Positions 1 through 9,979 of a stretch of 22,264 bases of DNA are shown here, one piece after another. Below the pieces are notes generated by a model. It saw only the letters and a program-made list of their open reading frames with translations, was not told the origin of the DNA and searched no databases. This stretch comes from Phaeoceros laevis (taxonomy: Eukaryota; Anthocerotophyta; Anthocerotopsida; Notothyladales). The position numbers and the translations under genes are program-made. How positions within the stretch are numbered: position 1 is the stretch's first letter; the number at the start of each line of letters is the position of its first letter. Where the stretch lies: contig JBNGIQ010000435.1 of assembly GCA_049999765.1 (NCBI GenBank), forward strand, positions 1 to 22,264, given 5' to 3'.

Positions 1-2548
1 ATACATACGTTTTACGTTAAACGTAAGACATAATGCATGACATTGCCCCTCGAGGAGGACCTGAGCCTTGGAAACCGTAAAAGACAGCAAAGCCATGCGA
101 GGTATGTGACAAGAGCTTGTAATAATTGTAACGTCATTGACGTTTTTCAAGCAAGGCTATCAGAGCGTCGAACGACATTGTTACGAGAAGAATCTCAACT
201 GTTTTTTGTACTTCCGTGGGCAGTTATGCTGGTCTTGTCAGGTGCCTGGCCCACAACATATTGCTGGAGCAGTGCAACAAAGCCAGATCATAATGGCGGC
301 ATCCCGAAAACAGGTAAACTTGTTTGCAGGGAGTACCATAAAGTCTCTTATGGTATCTACGCGTTGCTTGCAGGTGCACGGTTTGTGCAACAAAGCCAGA
401 AGTCAGCGAAAGGTAGCGTACAGAATCAGGTTGACACAGAAATGTGCAAGGAACACTTTTATAAAATATCGTATGCAAGACAGCAGTATGATGCATAGTA
501 AGGTATCCAAACCCATTTTGTCCTTGCTACAGGCTTAAGAGAACATGTAGAAGACAGCCAAAAGACTGCTTCTAATGTTGTGAGCCATTTAACAAATGCA
601 GGAATCCAAATTTGACAAGCTACACTCAAGACCTCAAAAGACATTTGATGCGCAAGCATGTCTAGCAAGGGCTTTCACCAGTCCCCTTACTAAAAACATT
701 TCAAGATGAAGCAGACGCATTGTATGGTAAGTACAAGCCTCAGTTTCCCCTTCATCAGTGCCAAAGAAACGTCCTTGCTTGGATTTCTGGTGGTCCATTG
801 GCAGATCCAAGGCTGCAGGGTCTGTGCATCGACATTTGCAATCTCAACAAACACTTTAATCAAAACCATCTATCAGTTCCTAATGACTGTAGAGCCAAAG
901 GACCTGAAAATATGCAGCAGCATCAATCCAAATGACCAGCATGCTGAAAAACAAGTAGCAGTATCAACCAAGTGTCAAGCACTGTAAGACAGTATGGCCG
1001 CAGTCATCAAATCCTCTTTTATTCATCCAAAGCTGCACAAATACAAAGGGAAGGAGCTGAACAGAGGTAAACCTAACAACCAGCAAGTGATTTTAAATAC
1101 TCTGACCTGTTGTACCGGGCTGGAAGCCATGGCCTGAGATGTCAACTGGTTGTTGGCAGTGACAGACACCCAACAAGCAAGCACTGAGTCGTAGCAAAAC
1201 TATGAAGAAATGTGGGACACTGCGAACATTTGTAAGGGTCAGGGTAGTAGAGGAGAAGATAGACTAAGGAAGGGCATGTTGAATGGGAGCAACACTGGGA
1301 GAATGTGAGGGTAACACTGAATAGAAGCAATACTTAGCAGCAAGCCATAGAAGGCACGGATATAGCAGGTCTGAAGAGGAAGAAGCACGTACTAGAAGAA
1401 ACGAGCAGTAGGTTTGAGTAGGCAGAGAAGATGAGGGTACAAGTGAGGAGGCAAAGGCAAAAAACGCTCTGTGTTGCAGTTCAGCAAGGTCGTTTTTATA
1501 GCTGTGTGGTGAGAGGGGCAGCTGGGTGCTGGGATAGAGAGAGGAGAGGAGAAAGCTGTAAGTTAGCTAGGCAGGATGGCGGCAACATGATTGAGAGAAA
1601 ACTGACAAGTGTAGCGGTTTCTCGCTGGAAGGTGTTTCCTAGAAACAGAAAACCATAAAGTCTAGCATGTTTCGGCTGTCTTGATGTGTGGGCTAGAGCC
1701 CCGGCAGCTGTATCATGCTTGTCCTCAGCACACAGGTAAATAGAGATGATTCTGGAAGAGGCTTCCTCATCTGGCCTTCCATAAAAGCAGACCTCAATTT
1801 GCCAGTACCATATTTGGGACGGCGCCCTGAAAATGGCTAAAAACTGACAGTCACCAGTTCAAACAGCATGATCGCTAATGAATGCCGTCTTTTATTAGCA
1901 TGAGCTGTACCTCAAAGCAACACAAAGGGCAAGCCACATATCCGTAGAACCAGATTTCAAGCAAGAGAAAATCTTCTGGCGGCACCGCAAGTAAAGTGGC
2001 ATGGCCGGTCGTATCGACAGTTCTAAGAAAAGCAATTTACCGATGTGCTGTACATTGGTAAAACAACAAAAGCCACCCTCCAGATACGTTATGTGAGCTT
2101 ACCAGCTTTTTTAATAAAAAAGCATTGTTGGGCAGCCACAGTAAAAGAGTCCACACTTAGGCTCGGTTGCTGGAGTCATACATAGCAAAAATCTGCCAGC
2201 AGATGTTCATCATCACTGGAATAAATTTTAGACAACAAATGCCAGCAGAAAAATGTGTTACAAGGGGTAGTCTCTTAGTAATCATAAAGCCTACAACAAT
2301 GTAGGCAGCTCAAGATGCATCATAACTCAGCAGCTTTAAACTGGATCATTAAGGAAATGACACACAGTACCATCAAGACACACACGCACAACCCGAGAAC
2401 ACCGGGTGTGTGTGTGTGTACCCACCTACCTTCCCGGTGTACTTGATACAATTCACAGCTCTAGTGAATCCCCGAACAGTGAATGCGATGTGCATCCCCT
2501 GTCTAGGGAGCACACCACATCACATGGGTTTTGTCGAAACCACATGAC
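1..2548. other. No recognisable gene
   Basis: I read this stretch in all frames and recognise no protein family. The open frames here (for example 37-498 plus, 1142-1330 minus, 1431-1658 plus) have no domain motif and look like chance openings. The stretch lies downstream of the 3' end of the rvt-like pseudogene and may hold its 3' untranslated sequence and decayed intergenic DNA. The only structured piece I noticed is the CA/GT inverted repeat at about 2378-2420. Confidence 0.5.
2378..2420. repeat. CA/GT-rich imperfect inverted repeat
   Basis: An (AC)n-rich arm at about 2378-2390 faces a (GT)n arm at about 2405-2420, joined by a short segment with AACCCG on one side and CCGGG on the other. 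The two arms could pair as a hairpin. It is probably a microsatellite of no specific function. Confidence 0.5.
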
Positions 2549-4450
2549 TCAGGCTGTCGTTGTCCGCTTTCGTTTTCCAGAAACATGTCTAGTTTCTGCT
2601 GGCAGTAGCTGCAGGATTTCTTCCTTCCCTACAAAAGAGCCAGGAAAGCATCCGTCTTGTAAGAATCTTCGAACAAGACTCAGCAATCTATTCCTTTTGA
2701 ACCTGTTCCGTTCAAAAGCTCTAATAAGCACAAAAATCTCTTCGACTACCATGGCTACAGAACTGCAAATGTACGATAATGGAAACACTTGTGATAGGAT
2801 TACCTTGTCTGCCTGGTTTATTGATCTGTTTGAATGTAAGTGTATAAATTGAGCTATGGTAAAAGGTAAGTCATGCCTGTTATCATATTTCTTACATTCA
2901 AAGGTCCCTTCTTTGGGATTCAGTATGTTGAACTGAAATTAAAGGAAATGTGCTTGTGTCCCTTTCACATTGCCATCATCATCTGTAGCATAGGCCTGAA
3001 TCTCGGGCTCTATGCTGACAATGTCCAAGGGGTAGATCCAGTAGGGAGAGTCAGCATCCCTGGGCACAGCAGGATTCAAAAACTGTAATGGAATCCTAGT
3101 ATTAAGCTAGCATAAATCGTCAATGTACCTTCTGGCATGGAGGAAAAGTGGCATTAGGTCTGTCCGACCTAGTTTGGCAAGTCGGAGTATGAATCGAGAT
3201 TCATAGTGAAAGAAGTACAGATTACACCAAATAGGTCAGCAAGCAAATCCCATTGGGATCCCTGCCTGCTGCCTCCACACTTGATTTCCAAATTGGACAT
3301 AGCAACTTTTCATTAGCCAGCAATGCAACTAGACAAGTCTATCAGCAGTCAGCATAATGTAGGTACTATTTGCCGTATCCTGCAGGTCAGTTGCCCACCT
3401 AGCGTTTGTGAAGCAAGCTTTGCTGTGCTCAAACCTGATATACAGTTGTAAGCTAGGTCGAAGCTTTTTGTATGCTTGCTTGAAAGCTAATTTGATGCAC
3501 GAAGCAATTGATGTTGCCAAAGAATCCGTACCCTCTGTTGGGATGGTCTCGTAACACCTGGAAATATCAGCTACGAACACATCATGCACTTTAGTAGGCA
3601 TATTTAGAGCCATGTCAATTGTGGACTCTGTAATCCAGAAGACAGAAGTTTCTACATTGAGGAAAATGCAAAAGGTATCTTCCTTCTCCGCAGCCCATTC
3701 CTTTATGTATGGCATCAAAGTATTAGTTGCTAAAGTCAGCAAATCAGCAACAATGGAAAAGGCAGAGTCGTGAACATTTGTCAACCATCTGTACTTCTTG
3801 CGATGCTGCTTGTATGTAGCCATCATATAGGGCAAATCCGCGTCTGGATTGTTGCCTAACTCAGGCAGGAGCTCAGAGATTTGTGCCTGCAAGTCTTGCA
3901 TGATGTTAGAAACAAAGCTAGTACAGCTAGTAAAATTGCTGCTGGACAATTGAAGCAAAGCCTGGTTTCTAATCAAGTTGATACATATAAAACACGACGT
4001 ATTAGCTGCTTTGTCCAAACTGGCAATGTAGATATGTTGTAGAAGCCAGTCTAACTCCCCATTCACATCAGGCAACTCAAAAATGAATGGCTGATAAGTA
4101 TGTCTTGGCTTTTTTTCTGTACATGCAGCTTTGAGCCTGGTCCAGGCAAGCTATGAGAACTCAGAGAACATATAATCAGTCCATTCTACTGTCACTTCAT
4201 GGCCTTTGACTCTAAGCATCTGTATGACATCAAAAAAGGCGACAGAGAGAGCTTCAAAAGCATCTTTTAAAGACGAGGGTTTGAGGGGTATATGATTGAG
4301 ACCTTTCTCTAGAGCTGCACGAAGTCCTGGGTGTCGGATTACTGCACAGTCCATGCTGCGCACATGGATTGTGGCAGCAGTCTCAGTCACAGTCTCAGTC
4401 GTTGTTTCAATACTTGTTTCCGAGAAACTTGGAGGAACTTGGCAAACCGC
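2549..4450 (-). pseudogene. rvt: rvt-like gene, RT core and C-terminus with five in-frame stops
   Basis: One frame holds the whole RT core. It contains a motif-1-like SLDKAANTSCFICINLI; a motif 2 segment YMMATYKQHRKKYRWLTNV followed by a long spacer; motif A DISRCYETIP (Asp at 3566-3568); motif B QQAGIPMGFAC*PIWCNLYF at about 3210-3260; and motif C RYIDDL with YIDD at 3116-3127. It then continues through WIYPLDIVSIEPE, KKYDNRHDLPF, VILSQVFPLSYICSS and RRFLQDGCFPG to TGA at 2549. Interrupting codons are TAG 4151, TAG 3329, TGA 3236, TAG 3107 and TAA 2939. There is no frameshift in over 1.8 kb, so damage is by substitution only. PIWCNLYF after GIPMG and the conserved tail after YIDD point to rvt rather than to telomerase or Penelope RT. 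Confidence 0.82.
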
Positions 4451-4781
4451 TTACTACGCATACATACACACTTGCCCATACATTCTGGGTCATAAATATC
4501 GAAACCTGTAAAGACATTCTTAGGCTTGTAAAGCCAAGAAGCTATGCTAGGATGGTACTTCCATCCAAAAGTCAAACCCTGGACTATTTCTTTCATATCT
4601 GCCAATTCTTCTTTGAACAGATCACAAAAAAGCTTTTTGACACCAATCCACTCAAGGGCACGATTCTCATGCAACACATGGATGTACCCAAACGTTTCCC
4701 TCAGCTTACTAGAATGAATGACCAAGCTCCCCCTCTCATCGGTAACCAAAAAACAAGCAGGCGGGTCATCCAAGTTCTCAT
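4387..4781 (-). pseudogene. rvt: rvt-like gene, segment between the intron and the RT core
   Basis: The frame reads DENLDDPPACFLVTDERGS through FDIYDPECMGKCVCMRSKRF. Near 4390-4450 the coding reading changes frame, passing through a T/E-rich linker made by CAGTCT-type repeats (SETSIETTTETVTETAA) into the RT-core frame. The two frames overlap in this interval, so the exact switch point cannot be placed. It may be an indel in the repeat or a small intron. I recognise no domain. The region probably belongs to the N-terminal extension that precedes the RT in rvt proteins. Confidence 0.6.
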
Positions 4782-4857
4782 CTGAACAAAGACAAGAACA
4801 TTCTTAGTTAAACTAGCTACCACTACCATTCTGCACTCAAATTCCTTCCACCAAAAC
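4782..4857 (-). other. Candidate GT-AG intron of the rvt-like gene (76 bp)
   Basis: On the minus strand, GTTTTGG at 4857 and TTGTCTTTGTTCAG ending at 4782 bound a 76-bp segment. A TTTAACTAAG branch-like sequence lies near its end. Joining at these sites links ARYEA to DENLDDPPACFLV in one frame (phase 1). The segment is not open in that frame. Confidence 0.5.
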
Positions 4858-6013
4858 CAGCTTCGTATCGGGCAGCAACCCTGTTGGACGTGACGGTGGC
4901 TGCACCAGCATTCCCAGTGTTGGCGCCATCGGTAATGACCGAGCTAGCCCCTGAGCCACCACCAGAAGAGCTTGCATGTCCAGATCCGTTTGTCAATCTG
5001 ACAGTTGATGGTGGGGGAGCATTTTTTCAGCCTTGGAGTGAAGAAGTGGTCACGGCCCTTTCCTCTCCAGGGTGGCAGGGTTCCTCGTCCACGGCCACGT
5101 TTGGCCTGTGTCCTCACATTGCCAGCGCCATTGGCCTCCCAGAGCTTTTTGTAGTTAGGTTTCTTGGCCGTAAAAGTCTGCATGCGTTCCCGATGGTAAG
5201 CCTCATTAGAAAAAGATGCAGGCTTGAGCAGTTTCTCTATGTACCGTGGGCCAGCACCTTCCAGACCTGCCAACAACCTCTGCTCCGGGTCCTGCACCAT
5301 CTCTTTGTCAGCAGTAAGCATCCAATCTCGAATGAAAAGGAACGTAATTTGAGCTTTACCAAACTCGCGATTTGGTGGCAAGTTGAGGAAGACAACAAAC
5401 GCTGCCCATTTCAAGGCCAGTGTGGGCTCTTCCGGAAAAAAGAGTTCGAGATTATTGGCCATGTAGAAGACCATGTGATCCCACCAGAGGATGCCAGGGT
5501 CACAGACTTCCTCCGTCCTCTCCTTGCCCTTTCCCTTGCCAATTGGTCCCCCAAGTTCCTTGCACATGCACTTAGCGAAGGGCCGGTTCCAGTTCCAAAG
5601 CAACTTGCTGTGCGCCTCCGGATCCTTGCGCTTATGTGCACCTGTAGCCATGGCACTTCTGCAGCACACTGCAATGGGCTGCTGATAGAGACAGTTCACG
5701 TCGAACTGATTCATTGTGGGCGATGCAGTGAGTTTGACAGGATTGGCCAATGTAAGGTTTCCCGTCAAGGCGCGTTCCCGGCAGTCATTCACCTCACGAT
5801 CTGTGAGACTCAGGAGGATCTGCCACGACCGAATGCTAAGTGGAGCTAACAAGTTCACATTGCATGCCGTCCACATCTTGTATCCCCACTTTTCTAACTC
5901 CGGCTCTATGTCTCTTGCTGGTGTAATAGGAATAGGACACCTCTCCTGCGCAGAAGCTTGCTTGTCCGCTTGTTGCTTGGTGCTTTCCACAATCTTCTTT
6001 ACGCCGTCTGACG
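4858..6013 (-). pseudogene. rvt: rvt-like gene, middle exon downstream of the copia insertion
   Basis: The frame continues from the insertion point (DGVKKIVESTKQQADK) for about 330 codons without a stop. It includes a hydrophobic stretch (LKWAAFVVFLNLPP) and an RG-rich basic segment (KRGRGRGTLPPWRGKGRD), then reaches a homopolymer-rich spot at about 5012-5027 (runs of G and T on the plus strand). Beyond it the protein-like reading moves to another frame, an S/G-rich linker (HASSSGGGSGASS) leading to NRVAARYEA, which ends at a splice donor. The shift is most simply a one-base indel in a homopolymer. The plus-strand frame at 4884-5849 is its antisense shadow. No catalytic motif lies in this part. 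Confidence 0.65.
6009..6013. repeat. Target site duplication TGACG (left copy)
   Basis: TGACG sits directly outside the 3' LTR (minus-strand sense). An identical copy is at 11425-11429 outside the other LTR. Five base pairs is the usual copia length. The duplicated bases belong to the rvt-like exon. Confidence 0.93.
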
Positions 6014-6120
6014 TGTCAAAATGGGGGGTTAGGGCTTCCGAGCCCTAGCACTCTTTATATATGATTGAATAAACACACTTAGCATAACTCACCCTTAGAA
6101 GGGGAGCTTGATTTCTAACA
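6014..6120 (-). repeat. 3' LTR of the copia element (107 bp)
   Basis: On the minus strand it begins TGTTAG and ends TTGACA, the standard TG...CA termini. It contains a TATATAAAG box (forward 6053-6061), the likely promoter element. At 107 bp it is very short for a copia LTR, which is usually a few hundred bp. It looks identical to the LTR at 11318-11424. Confidence 0.95.
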
Positions 6121-6129
6121 CTCCCCCTC
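6121..6129 (-). promoter_or_regulatory. Polypurine tract of the copia element
   Basis: The minus strand reads GAGGGGGAG directly before the 3' LTR. This is the expected position of the plus-strand DNA primer. Confidence 0.9.
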
Positions 6130-6133
6130 AAGC

Positions 6134-9100
6134 TCAAACTATCTTTAACACTCCAAGCAGCTCACGAAAGTGTAAGAACTTATCTCTACCTAGCGACTTG
6201 GTAAAGATATTTGCTACCTGGTCTTCAGTCTTCACATGTTGAAGATCTATCTTCTTACTCAATACCATTTCCCTGATGAAATGATAGTGTACCTCTATGT
6301 GCTTCGAACGCGCATGAAACACAGGGTTAGTAGCCAACATCATGCTACTCATGTTGTCACAATAGATTGTGACCTTACTATTTACCTTATTTCCAAGATC
6401 ATGTAGCAGCTGCTGCAGCCAAGCTGCTTCACATGCTGCCAGTGCAGCTCCTCGATACTCTGCTTCTGTGCTTGACAAAGCGACTGTCGGCTGTTTCTTG
6501 CTTTGCCAACTGATCATACTGCTTCCCAGAGTGAAAGCATATCCACTGGTTGATCTCCTGTCATACGCACAACCAGCCCAATCAGCATCTGTATATCCTG
6601 TCAGTTCAAGATGCTTACCATGCTTATAGAGTAATCCAAGCTCTGTTGTTCCTTTCACATATCTCATGATTCTCCTAACCGCGTCCAAGTGCGGTTTCCT
6701 TGGCTTTTGCATAAACTGACTAACTAGTCCCACTGCATAACTCAAATCAGGACGAGTTATAGTCAAGTAGATCAGACTTCCAACCATCTGTCGATACATG
6801 GTCACATTCTCCAACTCAGTTCCTGCATCCATCTGCAGCTTGACGTTCTGCTCCAATGGTGTATCCATTGGCTTGCAATCTCCCATGCCATACTTCTGTA
6901 GCATATCCTTAGCATATTGTCTCTGCAATAGCCATATCCCTTGAGGTGTAGACACTACCTCAATGCCTAAAAAGTATCTGAGTTCACCCAGATCTTTCAC
7001 ATTGAACTCTTTTTGCAGATTCGCCTTGATATCTGCAATGCCATCTATATCATCTCCTGTGATGATCAGGTCATCAACATAAACAGCAATGCACACTTGT
7101 CCTTTCTTAGTCTGTTTTACAAACAGACTATGATCTGCCTCTCCAATCACAAATCCTTGCTCCTTCAAATAGCTTGTAAGACGGGCATTCCATGCTCTAG
7201 GTGCCTGTTTGAGTCCATACAATGCCTTCTTCAGTTTGCATACATACGTTGGATACTTTGGATGAACATACCCCTCAGGTTGTTCCACGTACACTTCCTC
7301 CTGCAATTTACCATTCAAGAACGCATTCTTGACATCCATTTGCCATAGCTTCCATCCTTTAGCTGCTGCTAACGCTATGACTGTCCTGACAGTAGCCATC
7401 TTGGCTACAGGACTGAAGGTTTCCTCATAGTCAAGACCATACTGTTGTGCATATCCTTTTGCAACCAACCTGGCCTTGTACCGTTCAAGCGTTCCATCCG
7501 ACTTGAACTTCAACTTGTACACCCATCTAGAACCAATGGGAACCTTGCCATCAGGCAATTGAACTAGATCCCAGGTTCCATTCTCCACCAAAGCTGAGTA
7601 TTCCTCATCCATGGCTTCACACCACTTCGCATCTGTCACTGCCTCAGCAAATTTGGTTGGCTCCTTACAAGCTGTGACTTTCGTCATGTAGGCATAATGC
7701 TGCGCATTGTAGCCTGTGTAGGTGTACCTGTCCACGGGTTTTCTAACCCTCTCAGACCTCCTCGGTCTTGGTTCACTCTGAACCTGCCTTGCGTGAGGTG
7801 GCACATACCGTGGCTCCTTGGCACCTGGAGTCACCACAGACGGAATGCCAAACTCACTGTCAAGGCTCTCACTACCTGAGGATTCATATCCTTCATTTGT
7901 AGCTCTACTGCTTTCTACTCTCCCCCTCACTGACATATCCGGGTCAGTGGACTTGGGTTGATCAGTCCGCAGTCTTCCGGACCACGGATTCACCACTGGT
8001 GATCCACTATTTGATCCACCATCCTCACGTTTTAATGGAGTACTCTCTACAGTACTCTCCCCTGTCGGTTCATCCAAGGGTATTGAAGCTGAGTTGCCAT
8101 ACCATGAGGCTAGTTCATCAAACACCACATCCCTACTGATCAGTGTCTCATGTGTCGATGGCACATAACACTTATATGCCTTCCTGTTGCGTGCATACCC
8201 TAAAAACACACTCTTCACTGCTTTAGGATCCAACTTCCTACGCTTCTCATCCGGCACATGCACATATGCAATGCACCCGAACACTTTCAAGTGTCGGATA
8301 TCCGGCTTATAGCCATACAACTTTTCAAATGGTGTAGCATCATGAATTCCTGCCGTAGGAGTTCGATTGAGTACATACACCGCTGTCATCACTGCTTCTG
8401 CCCAATAAACATTAGGCAAGCACTTCTCATTCAGCATTGCCCTCGCTGTTTCCATAACAATCCTGTTCTTCCTTTCTGCCACACCATTTTGCTGTGGTGT
8501 GTACCTACATGTTAGCTGTCGCCGGATCCCATGATCTGCCAAATACCTGTCAAATTCACTGGAGACATATTCTCCCCCTCCATCTGACCTTAGACACGAG
8601 ATGGAGCAGCTGAATTCCTTTTCAGCATGCTTTTTGAAGTCTTTGAAAGACTCAAGCACTTCATCCTTGCTCTTAAGGATGTACAACCACGTGTACCTGC
8701 TGAAATCATCAATGAAGGACACATAGTAGTGTGCTTCTCCAAATGATGCGTTCTGGGATGGACCCCAGACATCAGAATGTATCAGCTGCAATGGTCTGGA
8801 GCTGTTCTGCACATGTCGCACAAATGGAAACCTAGACTGTTTTCCAAACTGACATGCGGAACACACATGACCAAGGTCAGCATACTTAAACTTGGGTAGT
8901 CCTTCCACCACACGTTTTTGCTGCATAGCCTTCAGCTTCTCAATGTTGACATGCCCAACCCTCTTATGCCATATCTCCACATCACGTATGGCACCTGCAT
9001 CATTGGCAAACATTGTCGCATTCAACTCTGGAATGGATGCATCCAATGTGAACATCCGTCCGTTCCTCTGACCTTTAGCAATCAATTTGCGGCCTTTGTC

Positions 9101-9649
9101 ATACTCCTCAATAAAGCATCCATCTTTATTGAACCGAAGCTGCAGGTTTTGCTCAGCCATCTGTCCAACAGACAACAAGTTCTTCGTTATGGTTGGAACA
9201 TGTAATACATCCTGCAGACTCTTCTCCTGTCCACTCGGCATCCTCAGAGGAACAACTCCTCTGTGTTTTATGTCATGTTGTGTGTCATCTCCCGTACACA
9301 CATGACCATGGGGACCTGCATCCATCCTTTTAAACCACTCACTATGCGGAGTCATGTGGTTTGATGCTCCCGAATCAATGTACCATCTATCATCATTCCT
9401 CTCATCCTGTTCAGAAAGATGTTGCATGGCAAACAATCTATCAGCTTGATCATTTCCAGCATTGCTGGAGGAGGCATAGTTACCATGCTGTTTTCCATTT
9501 GCTCTATCTGCTTGTCGCTTATAGCACTCCTCAGCAATATGACCAAATTTTCCACAATAGTAACAATCCTTGTTCCTATTGGAATGGTCATGAGAGTCAC
9601 CTCTACCTCTTGTAGCTCTCCCCGTACCTCTGGATCTTCCAGATCCTCT
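6134..9649 (-). CDS. Copia gag C-terminus and pol polyprotein: zinc knuckle, protease, integrase, RT, RNase H
   Basis: This frame is open from just after a TAG at 9650-9652 to a TGA at 6134. It starts with an RG-rich segment and one CCHC knuckle (CYYCGKFGHIAEEC). In residues counted from MFAMQHLS at 9436: protease with DSG at about 21; the GAG-pre-integrase zinc site (H157, H162, C192, C195); integrase DDE triad at about D222 (HSDVWGP), D285 (RSDGGGEY) and E321 (GVAERKNR); RT from about 620, with D701 in DVKNAFLNG and the catalytic YVDDL at about 786; RNase H with YTDADW at about 948, STEAEY at about 989 and CDN at about 1026. All catalytic residues are present and there is no stop or frameshift across 1100 codons. 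It should be made as one polyprotein. The missing piece is the front of gag. Confidence 0.95.
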   Translation of the reverse strand, partial: RGSGRSRGTGRATRGRGDSHDHSNRNKDCYYCGKFGHIAEECYKRQADRANGKQHGNYASSSNAGNDQADRLFAMQHLSEQDERNDDRWYIDSGASNHMTPHSEWFKRMDAGPHGHVCTGDDTQHDIKHRGVVPLRMPSGQEKSLQDVLHVPTITKNLLSVGQMAEQNLQLRFNKDGCFIEEYDKGRKLIAKGQRNGRMFTLDASIPELNATMFANDAGAIRDVEIWHKRVGHVNIEKLKAMQQKRVVEGLPKFKYADLGHVCSACQFGKQSRFPFVRHVQNSSRPLQLIHSDVWGPSQNASFGEAHYYVSFIDDFSRYTWLYILKSKDEVLESFKDFKKHAEKEFSCSISCLRSDGGGEYVSSEFDRYLADHGIRRQLTCRYTPQQNGVAERKNRIVMETARAMLNEKCLPNVYWAEAVMTAVYVLNRTPTAGIHDATPFEKLYGYKPDIRHLKVFGCIAYVHVPDEKRRKLDPKAVKSVFLGYARNRKAYKCYVPSTHETLISRDVVFDELASWYGNSASIPLDEPTGESTVESTPLKREDGGSNSGSPVVNPWSGRLRTDQPKSTDPDMSVRGRVESSRATNEGYESSGSESLDSEFGIPSVVTPGAKEPRYVPPHARQVQSEPRPRRSERVRKPVDRYTYTGYNAQHYAYMTKVTACKEPTKFAEAVTDAKWCEAMDEEYSALVENGTWDLVQLPDGKVPIGSRWVYKLKFKSDGTLERYKARLVAKGYAQQYGLDYEETFSPVAKMATVRTVIALAAAKGWKLWQMDVKNAFLNGKLQEEVYVEQPEGYVHPKYPTYVCKLKKALYGLKQAPRAWNARLTSYLKEQGFVIGEADHSLFVKQTKKGQVCIAVYVDDLIITGDDIDGIADIKANLQKEFNVKDLGELRYFLGIEVVSTPQGIWLLQRQYAKDMLQKYGMGDCKPMDTPLEQNVKLQMDAGTELENVTMYRQMVGSLIYLTITRPDLSYAVGLVSQFMQKPRKPHLDAVRRIMRYVKGTTELGLLYKHGKHLELTGYTDADWAGCAYDRRSTSGYAFTLGSSMISWQSKKQPTVALSSTEAEYRGAALAACEAAWLQQLLHDLGNKVNSKVTIYCDNMSSMMLATNPVFHARSKHIEVHYHFIREMVLSKKIDLQHVKTEDQVANIFTKSLGRDKFLHFRELLGVLKIV

Positions 9650-9976
9650 CTAACCTTGCGCAGTTCCTCCACGCCAACTGCTTTGTTGATTCTGCATGTT
9701 CCGAGCATCACCTCGACCTCGGAATGAGCCACGACCTTTGTGGCCTCTCCCACGCTGGTTAGAATACAACACAGTGTCTCTCCCTTGAGACGCACCGGAA
9801 CCTGTATTGAGACCAAGCTTCACTTCTTCATGAAGCAACAAGGCAACAAGTTCATCCCAAGTTGGGGGATCAGCTCTTACAGAAATTGACGTGTCAAAGG
9901 ACTTGTATTCCTTGCCAAGTCCATTCAAAGTGACTGCAATCATGTCGTCCTCCGTCACACCTGCATCAATGGTTTG
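9650..9976 (-). pseudogene. Copia gag fragment (C-terminal part of the UBN2-like domain)
   Basis: This is in the same frame as pol. The frame reads DAGVTEDDMIAVTLNGLGKE, then an RADPPTWDELVALLLHEE block typical of the second half of copia gag, then an RG-rich tail. It is separated from pol by TAG at 9650-9652 (AQG*RGS). At its upstream end the frame meets TAG at 9977-9979, and nothing gag-like follows. The first half of gag, roughly 120-150 residues in relatives, is therefore missing. It could have been lost by deletion or replacement, or split off by an intron, since an AG acceptor-like site sits at that point. Readthrough of the 9650 TAG cannot be excluded, but the following context is not a known readthrough signal. 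Confidence 0.75.
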
Positions 9977-9979
9977 CTA

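Noticed and set aside
1-30. Inverted repeat TTACGTT/AACGTAA near the window start
   Set aside because: A 7-bp palindrome in AT-rich DNA is expected by chance and has no context.
2549-4450. Telomerase reverse transcriptase
   Set aside because: Motif A (DISRCYETIP) is reminiscent, but GIPMG with PIWCNLYF, YIDD and the long conserved C-terminus fit rvt better, and no telomerase RNA-binding motifs were recognised upstream.
4884-5849. Long plus-strand ORF (321 codons)
   Set aside because: It is antisense to the rvt-like middle exon. The minus frame is proven by joining in frame across the copia insertion.
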